Assembly (NCBI RefSeq): GCF_007997215.1
Contig: NZ_VORW01000002.1
Coordinates: 186,001 to 250,000 of the forward strand
Direction: 5' to 3'
Length of the DNA: 64,000 bases
From: Algoriphagus aquimarinus
GTDB taxonomy: Bacteria; Bacteroidota; Bacteroidia; Cytophagales; Cyclobacteriaceae
In this document: positions 1-12,039 of the stretch, piece by piece
How the letters are laid out: each line of letters starts with the position of its first letter
Numbering within the stretch: the stretch's first letter is position 1
Made by a program: the position numbers and the translations under genes
The notes under the pieces: model-generated
Database searches by the model: none
What the model saw: only the letters and a program-made list of their open reading frames with translations
Told to the model about the DNA's origin: nothing

Positions 1-15
1 AGCTCTCAAACCTAA

Positions 16-867
<852 letters not shown>

Positions 868-908
868 TCCCAAAGCTTATAATAGAAATAATTTAACCCA
901 GAAAGTAA

Positions 909-2834
<1,926 letters not shown>

Positions 2835-2903
2835 AATTGGACTAGGTGAATTTTCCCGAATTGCCTGTTAGATTTTAACCAATTAACAAAACCCAATACA
2901 AAA

Positions 2904-3827
2904 ATGAACCTATTTAAGACCTCAATTCTGGCTTCATGCCTTTTAATTGCTTCCTCCGCCATGGCACAGGATGGCACTATTTATCCATTAGAAACTCCAG
3001 CTGAACCTCATGCAATTTTGCTTGGTACTGGTGGCGTTGAAAACCAACCAGCCTCAGAAACATGGTTCAAACAATGGGGAGACCCTATGGCACGAAACAT
3101 CACTGTGGCAACTTTGACTCCTTTTTTGCCCGCGCCGGGCACGGCTACGGGAGCAGCGGTACTCGTTGCACCGGGCGGTGGATACAGATGGCTTTCTTTG
3201 AAAAATGAAGGATGGGAAGTTGCAGAGGCATTGGCAAAGCAGGGAATTGCTGCCTTCGTTCTGAAGTACAGACTTCGCCCAACTCCTGAATCTTTGGACG
3301 GTTTCAAAGAATCAATGAACCAAACCTTAGCTCCACCACCAGCCCCTGCTGGTTCTCAACCTGCGACCCGGCCAACTCCAGCTCCCTTTGATCTCTCAGA
3401 TCAATTGGAAGATGCTGAAGCTGCCTATGCCATGATCTTGGATCGGGCAGAAGAGTGGGGAGTAGATCCAAAGCGATTAGGTATGATAGGTTTCTCTGCT
3501 GGAGCAGGTCTGACCATGCACAGCACTCTCAACTCTAAGACTATGAAATTGGCCTTTATCGGCCCGATATATGGCGGTATGGGTCCGGTAGAAGTTCCTA
3601 AAAATGCTCCTCCCATGTTCAACGTTATTGCCACAGACGATTTTCTTTTTAGAGGCCAATTTGGAGTGATTGATTCCTGGTACAAAGCAGGTATTCCGGT
3701 TGAATTCCACCTATACCAAAACGGTGGTCATGGCTTTGGTCTTGGCAATCCAAACCGAACAAGTAATCGCTGGTTTGACGCTTTCATATACTGGCTGGAA
3801 GTCAATGAATTTCTCGCGTCTAAATGA
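2904..3827 (+). CDS. Alpha/beta hydrolase, acetylxylan-esterase-like
   Basis: A 307-residue protein with a signal peptide (about 1-21). It has the oxyanion region VAPGGGYRW (from 88), nucleophile elbow GFSAGA at 196-201 (Ser198), an acidic pair DD near 245 and GGHGFG with His276: a complete hydrolase triad of the BD-FAE/acetylxylan esterase-like group that sits in many Bacteroidota polysaccharide loci. A proline- and alanine-rich insertion (about 143-162) separates the two halves of the fold. The gene follows the double esterase by 69 bp and ends the esterase set. After it the sequence turns into pseudogene debris. Secretion and enzyme class are clear; the natural ester is not known. Confidence 0.85.
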   Translation: MNLFKTSILASCLLIASSAMAQDGTIYPLETPAEPHAILLGTGGVENQPASETWFKQWGDPMARNITVATLTPFLPAPGTATGAAVLVAPGGGYRWLSLKNEGWEVAEALAKQGIAAFVLKYRLRPTPESLDGFKESMNQTLAPPPAPAGSQPATRPTPAPFDLSDQLEDAEAAYAMILDRAEEWGVDPKRLGMIGFSAGAGLTMHSTLNSKTMKLAFIGPIYGGMGPVEVPKNAPPMFNVIATDDFLFRGQFGVIDSWYKAGIPVEFHLYQNGGHGFGLGNPNRTSNRWFDAFIYWLEVNEFLASK

Positions 3828-4009
3828 GTTCATAGTTAGCTCTTATTTTCCTTTTTACACCAAGTAAAAAAATCCTGAATAGAATGATAAAACCATACTG
3901 TCTAATTATCAGGTGTGAAAACTGTATGTGATAGATTTTTTCATGTGCGAATAAAAATATTTTAAAATATTGAGGTTGTTTGACCTCAATTAAAACTCTT
4001 TATAAGTGA

Positions 4010-4310
4010 AGAGTGGAGATACTTTCCTGTTCAAATGAAAAAAGCCCAGACTTTAATTATATCTATCGAAAGCATGTAGCGGATCTATTTAACTATGGAA
4101 TGCAAATCTGCAAGCAAGAAGAATTAATCAGGGATTGTCTTTAGAAAATGTTTGTAGATCTACGTAAAAACCAAGCGAAACTTGGGGATGTACAGCGTAT
4201 AAAAGGTTATCTGTACACAATGTTTCACCGTTAACTTTTCAAGTTTCTCAAAAAAGAGAAAAAACTAAATGCTGATTTGATATCTCTCGAGTCCGAGGAG
4301 AGCATTTTTT
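4010..4310 (+). pseudogene. Broken ECF sigma factor gene (RNA polymerase sigma-70 family)
   Basis: Reading the plus strand from about 4034 (AAT GAA AAA) gives a continuous Bacteroidota ECF-sigma-like protein: NYIYRKHVADLFNYGMQ, IRDCL, then FVDLRKNQAKLGDV, IKGYLYTMF and a basic KFLKKEKK stretch. This matches the region 2 pattern (DLFVDLW-type helix followed by a YL..FR motif) of the sigma factors that act with FecR-type anti-sigma proteins. The frame is broken by TAG at 4142-4144, where the family usually has Gln, and by TAA at 4232-4234, where it usually has Arg. No ATG and no region 4 were found. Both stops are single-base changes from the expected codons, so this is a recently decayed gene. 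The recognition is from memory of the family, not from a search. Confidence 0.7.
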
Positions 4311-4416
4311 ATTTATAACCTAATCTCATTTTATTACTAGTAGTAAGACTTGTAGTCTTATTGCTTGTCTCTTATAAGACCTAATAGCTATTTACTCCTA
4401 AAGAGAGGGTGTCCAT

Positions 4417-4471
4417 TCAGGGGTTTATATAGGAATATAAGGTGTTTCCCATCGAGCAGATTGAAGGTATT
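4417..4471 (+). pseudogene. Fragment of an ardC-like (DUF1738) gene
   Basis: Codons 4439-4471 read KVFPIEQIEGI, exactly the peptide encoded at 48439-48471 inside the intact ardC-like gene of this window. Of 33 bases 27 agree and all six differences fall on third codon positions. The upstream bases (from TCAG at 4417) also align with the same gene after a short gap. Frame continuity is lost on both sides. It is a leftover of a second, diverged copy of the mobile-element gene. Confidence 0.65.
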
Positions 4472-4569
4472 TAATGAGCAACTTCCTGTCAGCGCTGCAA
4501 TACCTGTCTCTAGACCCCAGTGATAATTGTTTTTTTAAGTAAGAATTGTGGACTTACATCGTGCTAAAG

Positions 4570-4701
4570 TTATTGAATTGCAGGATTGATTTTTCGTTTG
4601 CTTTTCAGGGATTCTCCCTGTAGTTCGATGTGGCGTACATCGTGTACAATTCTGTCCAAAATAGCATCTTCCAGCGTGTGGTCACATGTTTCGTATACAG
4701 G
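4570..4701 (-). pseudogene. istB: C-terminal remnant of IS21-family istB
   Basis: On the minus strand the frame ending at TAA 4572-4570 reads TLEDAILDRIVHDVR, then HIELQGESLKSKRK and a short tail. This is the typical C-terminal end of IstB, the ATP-binding helper of IS21 transposases (ADAILDR and LQGESxR blocks). The frame cannot be followed above about 4701 and no istA or IS ends were found nearby. It is a decayed insertion-sequence relic and explains part of the gene-poor stretch between the esterases and the hybrid regulator. Confidence 0.65.
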
Positions 4702-4922
4702 TGAAGAATGAAATTAATTCAATTAGGAAATTCAGGATGAGAAGTCTTATGTCGTATTAGAAGTTATAGTTATGTAATAGTTTGAGCAACAAGTACCTTT
4801 CTGAAGGAGATTGCAACGTTCAATTCTTTCTTGATTAAACGCCTACTTAAGTTAAAGCACTTACAATATTTTTCTCTAGAATTTATTTAGTTGATGGCGA
4901 TGATTTAGTTTACTGTGGATTT

Positions 4923-7900
4923 CTAATTTTGCCTAAGTGCTTGCATATACTGCAAAGGTGATTTGCCGTATTTCTTTTTGAATACCTTAGAAAAATTAGA
5001 GCTGCTCTGCAAGCCTATTCTTTCGACTACCTTATTTAAGGGGATGTCCTCATGGGTCATAATTTGGATCGCTTTCTTGAGTCGTATAGTTCGTACAAAG
5101 TCGCCGACAGATTGATCCGTGATACTTTTTATTTTTTGATAAAGCTTAGTTCTGCTGGTATGCATATGCTTGCATAAAAAATCAACATCCAATTCAGTGT
5201 CTTCTATATTATCTTCTATCAGGTTCAAAAGCTCCTGAATAAAGGACTTATCCTTCTCCGAGTGTACGAGTTCAGTGGCTTCTGATAGATAATCATTGGT
5301 GTATTTAAGTTTTAATTTTGCACTTTGCTCGAAAATATTGTGAACAGTTAGTAGGAGCAAATCAATACTTAATGGCTTGGCAAAATAGAAATCAGCTCCC
5401 GATTCCAAGCCTTCAATTTTGATTGCCAACGCATCCTTCGCTGAGAGAATTATAAATGGAATATGACTGGTCTCAAAACGTTCCTTTACTGCTTTACAAA
5501 GTTCAATTCCATTCATTCTAGGCATCATCACATCACTTATGATTAGATCTGGGACTTTTTCAATGGCTATATCTAAAGCAGCTTGACCATCTGCAGCCTG
5601 ATAGATTACATAGCTTTCCTCAAATGTCTGTCGTAAAAATGTTCTCAACTCCTCATTGTCTTCTACAATCAGAATTCTTTTGTGGCCAAATGAAGAAGCA
5701 GGAAACGCTACTTTATCAGGTGATTTTATCGGCATAAGTTCAGAAAGGTCCACCGTTTCCAATCCTAGCTTTTGTTCATTTCCTACTTCCTTTCTTTCCG
5801 ATTCATTATAATTTTCATCACCTAAAGGAATTCCAATGATGATCTCTGTTCCTTTATTACGCTCACTATACACGTAAATATCTCCTTTGTGTAATTGTGT
5901 AAGGCTTTTTACCAATGCTAGCCCAACACCGGAACCCAGATGATCCTGGCTAATCCTATAAAAGCGATCGAAAATATGAGTGATACTATCGCTTGAAATG
6001 CCGATTCCAGAATCCACCACACGAAAATATAGATAGCTAGTGGCGCGATGGGATTCATTTGGAAGTTTAAAACCTGTGGTGAAAGAAGGAGTAAAGTCTT
6101 CTATATTCTTGAAGATTTCGAAATATACTTTTCCACCATTACCGGTGTATTTAAAGGAATTATTTAACAGGTTGAGGAGAATCTTTTCAAGGATATGATT
6201 GTCAAAAAGTCCTTTTATCGGCCAATCTGCAGTTGATTCAGTACGGTCAATGAATTGAAAATCAATCTCTTTTCCCGCTGCGATAGGTTGAAATTCTGTG
6301 TACAGATCCTGACAAAACTGATTAATATCCAAAAGCTGTACCTGCAATTTGATCATACTTTCTGCCACTTTTCTGAAATTCATCAGCTCACTGATCAGGT
6401 TAAAAAGTCTTTTCGCATTTCGGAGCATCAGTTGATATGAATTATCCATTGCCCCATTTCGGTTCAGTCGAATCAAATTTTCCAATGGACCAAGAATTAG
6501 CGTCAAAGGAGTCCGGAATTCATGCGAAATATTAGTGAAAAAAGTCAGCTGCTGCTGATACAGTTCTTCCCGTTGCGTGTACATTTCCTCTCGCTTCTTT
6601 TCCTTAAGTTTTCGAACTTCCATTTCTCTTTTCAGGCGATACCACCTTGCCTGGTAAATGTAAATTCCCGAAATAACCGATAACACTAACAGGGCATAAA
6701 TGACTTTTGCTATATCAGTTTTCCACCAAGGTGGAGTAACAACAATAGTGAGTTCGGCTGTGTTTCCACTCCAAATTCCATCGTTATTAGTCGCTTCCAC
6801 TATCAGTTGGTATCTTTCATAATCCAGGTTGCTATAGGCTGCAGTTGGTCGTCTTCCATCTGTATAGTTCCACTCGTTGTCAAAGCCAATCAGTTTATAT
6901 CGGTATTCGCATTTCAAAGGATTCGCGAAATGCATGGCAGAGAAAGTGATTACAAAATTATTTTGCAAATAACTGAGCTTTAATTCATTACTATAACCAA
7001 TCGCAACCCCAAGAGTATTCTGCAAAGAATCTTCTGCAGAGTAATGTGGTCTTTTATTATTGATCAGAATATCGGTCAAAATAGGCTTAGCTTCAATTTC
7101 GTTGGCCTTGATTTGTTCTGGGTAAAAGTAATTCAACCCATTCACACCACCGAAGTATAGCCTACCGTCAGCCCCTTTTGCAGATACGCCGACCTTAAAG
7201 CTGTTGCCTTGAAGCCCATCATCTTTATTATATCTGATTACTTTTCCGTTTTCTGGATCCAAATGTTCTAACCCATTTCCACCCATCCAAACATGGCCGA
7301 TCTGATCAATTTCCACGCTTTCTACGTCGTTAAATTCACCGGATTCATCACTAAAAGCACTGAATGAATGAGTATTGTCGATTGCTTTTAATGAAAATTT
7401 GTTCAGTCCACTTCCAATAGTGCCGACCCAGTAGGTGCTGTCATTCTGGCGACTGAGGGCTGTTATATAGTCGGAACTTATGGAGCCGGGGGTAGCTGAA
7501 GCATTGTACTTAAAGGTTTGTGTAATATTTCCTTCCTTGTCCACAATGATTCGCTTCAAACCATGTCGGCTGGAAATAAATAGTTGGGGTTTAGTTGGGT
7601 CAGGTAAAATGAAATAACCTTCTAAGTAAGTTTTAACAGAGTATAGGCCTTTTTCATCTTTCCAGATCACACCGAAATTGTCCATGTTGCCAAACCAGAT
7701 ATTTCCAAAATAGTCTTTAGCAAGAGTGCTGATATTAAAGGTGGGAAATTGATTATACCCTGGCGGATTCAAAAGATTTTTTCGATCAGATCTTAATATT
7801 TCAATGCCTGACTTGCTGCCGATCCATAAGTTATGATCAGAGTCAAAAGTCAGGGCAGTTATTTCATTATCCTTGAGTTTGATAGGCGTACTGTTGGTAT

Positions 7901-9116
7901 TGAAAAAGGAAAATTGCTGGGTTTTTAAATTATACAGATTCAACCCATTTGCATTTGTGCCGATCCATACCTCTTCTCCATCTTCTAGAATGGATTTCAC
8001 ATTATTACCACTCAGAGAATTTAGCTGGTCAGGAATGCTCTTTAACGTGTAAAACAGCTTTTGATTCAAGTCACAATAATTAAGGCCACCACTTGAAGTA
8101 CCTACCCAAAGGCAATCCGAGCGATCGATAAATGAGCTTAAAACTGTATTAGAATTCAGGCTGTTCTGAGTGCCTTTGTTATCTATTTTTTGGATGAAAT
8201 TAAATTGAGAATCCAGCCTTGTTAATCCTCCTCGGGTATTAATCCAGTAATCTCCATTTTTGGCGACTGAAATTACCTGCACCAAGTCTGCATCTGCGAT
8301 GGTCACCTGCTTGTTAACCGATAGGGAAGAAGAACCCTTATTTCTAGACTGGTGCTGATTTACAAGAAAAAGGCTGTTTCCGGATGCCAGTAGCAAATTA
8401 TTCTGTTTGTCAAAAAATACCTTTGACAAATCGCTATCCGGCAAACCATTTACAGCAACTCGGACAAAACTTAGCTTTTCATCCAATCGCCACACTCCTT
8501 TATTACTTGCAAAATGAATGATGCCATATTGATCTGCTTGCATGTCAAAAAACTGAATTCCCTCGGGCAGATTGATTTTTTGCTCTTCAAGATGACTACC
8601 GTTAACCTTAAAAACTCTAAAGGAATTATTCAGATAACCATAAATTAAATCACCCGCCGGTTTGAAGAAATTCCAAAATACTGGACTTGGCTGATCTTGA
8701 CCTATGCTGAAATCTGTGAACGTTTCGGTTTTAGGATTGAAGCAATGTAAACCATCTTCAGAGCTTAGCCAGATATTATCCTCTTCGTCGGGATATATTT
8801 TAATAATGCGGTTTTTAAACGCGTTTTTGATCGGTTCATTGTTGTTGTAGAATTTCCGGATGGCATATCCATCATACCTATCAAGACCGAAATTAGTCGC
8901 CAGCCAAATGTATCCCTTACCATCTTGGGCTATGTCGTTGACATCAGTATGGGACAGTCCTTCGTCTACGGTCAGATAATTGAATTTGTACGGAAAGGAC
9001 TGGCCTGAAACCCGGTAGGTAGCTAAAAATAAAATTGCGATAAAACATAAAATTCGTATCGATATACTCAAACTAAAGGGTGTATGACAATTAATAATCG
9101 ACCGGAGCATTTTCAC
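4923..9116 (-). CDS. Hybrid two-component system regulator (periplasmic propeller sensor, kinase, receiver, AraC output)
   Basis: A 1397-residue one-protein signalling system. An N-terminal hydrophobic segment is followed by about 700 residues of two-component-regulator propeller repeats (recurring WxGTxxGGL and IWxGs motifs), a Y_Y_Y-type domain and a membrane helix at about 805-824. The HisKA dimer has phospho-acceptor His865 in NISHEFRTP. An HATPase region follows (NSFKYTG; GSGVGLALVKSL), then a receiver domain with Asp1195 in SDVMMPRMNG, and a C-terminal AraC HTH (about 1287-1397). In the family the propeller binds oligosaccharides in the periplasm and the AraC domain activates polysaccharide-utilisation genes. 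It lies between the esterases and the propeller/GH76 genes, which are probable targets. All key residues are present. Confidence 0.95.
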   Translation of the reverse strand: MKMLRSIINCHTPFSLSISIRILCFIAILFLATYRVSGQSFPYKFNYLTVDEGLSHTDVNDIAQDGKGYIWLATNFGLDRYDGYAIRKFYNNNEPIKNAFKNRIIKIYPDEEDNIWLSSEDGLHCFNPKTETFTDFSIGQDQPSPVFWNFFKPAGDLIYGYLNNSFRVFKVNGSHLEEQKINLPEGIQFFDMQADQYGIIHFASNKGVWRLDEKLSFVRVAVNGLPDSDLSKVFFDKQNNLLLASGNSLFLVNQHQSRNKGSSSLSVNKQVTIADADLVQVISVAKNGDYWINTRGGLTRLDSQFNFIQKIDNKGTQNSLNSNTVLSSFIDRSDCLWVGTSSGGLNYCDLNQKLFYTLKSIPDQLNSLSGNNVKSILEDGEEVWIGTNANGLNLYNLKTQQFSFFNTNSTPIKLKDNEITALTFDSDHNLWIGSKSGIEILRSDRKNLLNPPGYNQFPTFNISTLAKDYFGNIWFGNMDNFGVIWKDEKGLYSVKTYLEGYFILPDPTKPQLFISSRHGLKRIIVDKEGNITQTFKYNASATPGSISSDYITALSRQNDSTYWVGTIGSGLNKFSLKAIDNTHSFSAFSDESGEFNDVESVEIDQIGHVWMGGNGLEHLDPENGKVIRYNKDDGLQGNSFKVGVSAKGADGRLYFGGVNGLNYFYPEQIKANEIEAKPILTDILINNKRPHYSAEDSLQNTLGVAIGYSNELKLSYLQNNFVITFSAMHFANPLKCEYRYKLIGFDNEWNYTDGRRPTAAYSNLDYERYQLIVEATNNDGIWSGNTAELTIVVTPPWWKTDIAKVIYALLVLSVISGIYIYQARWYRLKREMEVRKLKEKKREEMYTQREELYQQQLTFFTNISHEFRTPLTLILGPLENLIRLNRNGAMDNSYQLMLRNAKRLFNLISELMNFRKVAESMIKLQVQLLDINQFCQDLYTEFQPIAAGKEIDFQFIDRTESTADWPIKGLFDNHILEKILLNLLNNSFKYTGNGGKVYFEIFKNIEDFTPSFTTGFKLPNESHRATSYLYFRVVDSGIGISSDSITHIFDRFYRISQDHLGSGVGLALVKSLTQLHKGDIYVYSERNKGTEIIIGIPLGDENYNESERKEVGNEQKLGLETVDLSELMPIKSPDKVAFPASSFGHKRILIVEDNEELRTFLRQTFEESYVIYQAADGQAALDIAIEKVPDLIISDVMMPRMNGIELCKAVKERFETSHIPFIILSAKDALAIKIEGLESGADFYFAKPLSIDLLLLTVHNIFEQSAKLKLKYTNDYLSEATELVHSEKDKSFIQELLNLIEDNIEDTELDVDFLCKHMHTSRTKLYQKIKSITDQSVGDFVRTIRLKKAIQIMTHEDIPLNKVVERIGLQSSSNFSKVFKKKYGKSPLQYMQALRQN

Positions 9117-9605
9117 AAAGCTAGAATAGGATACTTTTTGTTACTTCAAAAGGAAAGGTACTAAATGTACGAGGGTACAAAAAACGTGAATGTAAGGACA
9201 AATTTATTACTAGGCCTGGCTATTCAGAAAGCGCTGCTATTCAATAATAAATGTACGAATGGGATAAAAAAATGTACATCTGCGTAATTCTCCTGCACAT
9301 TTAAAATCGGTTATTTGGGTAGATGGATAAAGGTAACTTGGTATTGCCAAGGACTTGTTTATGAGTAAGGACCTCTAGTAGGTCCTTACTTTAAATACAT
9401 AGTTAAAATAAATATCACCGTAGATAGTAATCCAATTTCTCATCATTGAATTGCTTACAAAATCATCTTAAAGGTTAGACATATCAGGTTAATTCTCATG
9501 TAAGGAGTACAACCTAATCAATAAGTTGTTTTAATTATGATTTTGGAGTAGGAATTTAAATGAAGGAGTTAAATTATAAATAGTATAGAAATTAACTACG
9601 CCAAA
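9117..9605. promoter_or_regulatory. Divergent control region between hybrid regulator and propeller/GH76 genes
   Basis: This 489-bp gap separates divergent genes. The octamer AAATGTAC occurs three times, at 9163-9170, 9249-9256 and 9270-9277; the first is followed by a GTAC-spaced inverted repeat (GTACGAGGGTAC). These are candidate binding sites for the hybrid regulator. No convincing Bacteroidota promoter (TTTG then TAnnTTTG) could be fixed for the plus-strand gene. No coding potential was seen. Confidence 0.35.
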
Positions 9606-10610
9606 ATGATCTCAAGAAGTCTTATAACTAAAATTTTTGTGATTTGCATCGTTCAAATTACTGCGGTGGAAAGCTTTGTGCTTGCTCAGCAGGCTACTGA
9701 TTCAGAAGTAGCATCAAAAATAGATTTGTCAAGGCATGATTTCCTCTACGCTGGAGAGGCCAAAGTTCAGGACATGTATATAGTGAAGGATGGCAAAGTG
9801 GTCTGGGAGCACAAAGGTCCTAGAGTGGAAGAATACTTGGGAGAGATCAGCGATGCGGTGATGATGACCAACGGAAATATTCTTTTCGCGCACCAATATG
9901 GAATTACCTTAATTAATCAAAAGGATGAGACGCTTTGGAATTATAAAGCCCCCGCTAATACGGAGATACATACAGCTCAGCCCATTGGAAAAAAGCATAT
10001 CATTTATGTGCAAAATGGTAATCCTGCTAAAGTGAATGTCATGAATATTGAGACCAATAAAATCGTCCACAGCTTCATTGTTCCTGTTAAAAATCCAGAT
10101 AATACCCATGGTCATTTTAGACATGCTAGACTCACCAAAAACGGAACCTATTTGTTGGCTCATATGGATTTGGGTAAAGTAGCTGAATATGATTTTGACG
10201 GCAATGAGGTTTGGTCTATAAATGCACCGGGTGTTTGGTCAGCTGAACCACTTAAAAACGGGAATGTATTGCTTTGTGGAAGTGATAGGTGGATACGTGA
10301 AGTGAACAAAAATAAGGAGGTAGTTTGGGACTTTAAATTAGATGATCATCCTCAGTATAAAATGACCTCGCCTCAGATAGCCACTCGCTTGGACAATGGA
10401 AATACCATCATCAATACGTGGTTCAGCCAATGGGGGGATAAATTGGATTTAAAAAACCCACCTATCCAAGTTATAGAAGTGACACCGAGAAAAGAAGTAG
10501 TGTGGGTGCTACAATCTTGGGAAGATCCATATTTAGGCCCTTCTACTACTATTCAGGTACTAGGAGACAAAAGGATTTCTGAGCATGCACATTTCGGCAA
10601 TATTAAATAA
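9606..10610 (+). CDS. Secreted PQQ-like beta-propeller protein
   Basis: A 334-residue protein with an N-terminal signal peptide (about 1-27). The body consists of repeated blades of the PQQ/WD40-like type, with recurring motifs such as GKVVWEHKG, NGNILFAH, DGNEVWSI, NGNVLLCGSDRW and EVVWDFK. The order DGNEVW / NGNVLL is what arylsulfotransferase-like and Trp-docking propellers show. There are no residues that assign a reaction. It is followed by the GH76 gene after 31 bp, so the two are probably one transcript, and a role in binding or processing mannan-type glycans is a context inference only. The first ATG gives a good signal peptide. Confidence 0.7.
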   Translation: MISRSLITKIFVICIVQITAVESFVLAQQATDSEVASKIDLSRHDFLYAGEAKVQDMYIVKDGKVVWEHKGPRVEEYLGEISDAVMMTNGNILFAHQYGITLINQKDETLWNYKAPANTEIHTAQPIGKKHIIYVQNGNPAKVNVMNIETNKIVHSFIVPVKNPDNTHGHFRHARLTKNGTYLLAHMDLGKVAEYDFDGNEVWSINAPGVWSAEPLKNGNVLLCGSDRWIREVNKNKEVVWDFKLDDHPQYKMTSPQIATRLDNGNTIINTWFSQWGDKLDLKNPPIQVIEVTPRKEVVWVLQSWEDPYLGPSTTIQVLGDKRISEHAHFGNIK

Positions 10611-10641
10611 GATTATTTCATTAAAACCATTTTATTAAAAG

Positions 10642-11892
10642 ATGCATAAGATCAATTTATTTATCATTCTCTCTCTACTCTTTGTTTTTTCTTATTGCGG
10701 AACCAAGAGTGATGCAAAGCAGGGTTTGGAGGCTGATCAATACTCGACTGAATCAAGTCTCGGTGACGTAAATAGAGATAAAGTCTATTGGGGAAATATA
10801 GCCAATGGCATGAGTCGATCTCTGGTCAATCATTTTTGGGGTGCAAACTTCGAAGGGTATGAGGGTCGCTACTACTTTAATTATGGTAGTGATTTATCTA
10901 ATATGACCACAAACCACTATTGGCCACAGGCACACGCGATGGATGTAATTGTGGATTCCTATAAACGTAATTCTGACCAATTTTATCTTGACTACTATCC
11001 ACTTTGGTGGGAGGGTGCACCTAAGTATAATTTCTCTGGAAGGGATGAAGACGCCTGGTGGAATGTTTTTGTAGACGACATGGAGTGGATTGTACTTGCG
11101 CAGCTTCGAATGTATGAATCCACTGAGAAGGAAGTATATTTTGCGAAAGCCCAACAAATGTACAATGATTGGATATGGCCAGCATGGGGACCTGAGAGTG
11201 AGGAGCCTTGGTTTGGAGGAATCACCTGGAAAACAGATGTAGAGAAAACAAAAAATGCCTGTTCCAATGGACCTGCTGCAATTGTGGCTGCAAGAATATA
11301 CAGCATGTATGATCAGATTGATAATCCTGGCGAAAAGCCTAAGCAGGAATATTTAGATGAGGCAGTTAAAATATATTCTTGGTTGAAGGAAAATCTTTAT
11401 GATCCAACCGAGGGAAAAGTCTTTGACAACATGAATGGAAAGGGAGAAATAAGCCCCGCAGTTTATACTTATAATCAAGGAACTTTTATAGGTGCTGCTC
11501 ATGAATTGTACAAAATCACTGGTGACAGACAATACCTCGAAGATGCCATTACAGCCTCTAATTATGTGATAGACCATATGTCAACTAATAATGGAGTGCT
11601 AGCTAATTCAACATCAGGAGACGGCGGACTGTTTAACGGTATTTTCTTTCGTTATTTTGTCAGCTTAGTTAATGAACCTGATTTGGACTCAGCAACTCAC
11701 GAGAAATTCCACAACTATATCACAAAGTCTGCGACTGTGATGGTTGAAAATGGTTTAAATCAAAAGACAATGTTATTTGGAGGAGATTGGTGGCATGCTC
11801 CTGGGGAAAATGAGCCTGTGGCTTTGACTCCTATGTTGTCTGGATGCATGCTTGCCGAAGCCATGTGTATACTGAAGCCTTTGAAGGATTAA
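10642..11892 (+). CDS. GH76 endo-alpha-1,6-mannanase-like lipoprotein
   Basis: A 416-residue protein with a lipoprotein-type N-terminus (Cys19 after a hydrophobic stretch). The sequence has GH76 hallmarks: an Asp pair at 145-146 in WWNVFVDDMEW (the catalytic Asp-Asp of the family), CSNGPAAIVAARIY, and VYTYNQGTFIGAAHELY with a following ITGDRQYLEDA repeat of the (alpha/alpha)6 barrel. GH76 enzymes cut alpha-1,6-mannan backbones such as those of yeast and other fungal walls. The upstream propeller gene and the hybrid regulator are likely partners. No SusC/SusD pair is present in the window, which is unusual for a complete utilisation locus. Confidence 0.87.
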   Translation: MHKINLFIILSLLFVFSYCGTKSDAKQGLEADQYSTESSLGDVNRDKVYWGNIANGMSRSLVNHFWGANFEGYEGRYYFNYGSDLSNMTTNHYWPQAHAMDVIVDSYKRNSDQFYLDYYPLWWEGAPKYNFSGRDEDAWWNVFVDDMEWIVLAQLRMYESTEKEVYFAKAQQMYNDWIWPAWGPESEEPWFGGITWKTDVEKTKNACSNGPAAIVAARIYSMYDQIDNPGEKPKQEYLDEAVKIYSWLKENLYDPTEGKVFDNMNGKGEISPAVYTYNQGTFIGAAHELYKITGDRQYLEDAITASNYVIDHMSTNNGVLANSTSGDGGLFNGIFFRYFVSLVNEPDLDSATHEKFHNYITKSATVMVENGLNQKTMLFGGDWWHAPGENEPVALTPMLSGCMLAEAMCILKPLKD

Positions 11893-12039
11893 CAGGTTCT
11901 AACACCAGCAGTGCTTAAAATGTACTATAATTTTCGGCCTCATGCCTAATAGTAAGCCATTTCATTCTAAAATGAATCCTGCTCTTGATATTTGGTCAAA
12001 ATACATATTGAAACCTAAAGCCTATACCCATTATTTTAC

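Noticed and set aside
4340..4380. TAAGACTTGTAGTCTTA palindrome as terminator or IS end
   Set aside because: Short stem, no T run, and no partner repeat nearby.
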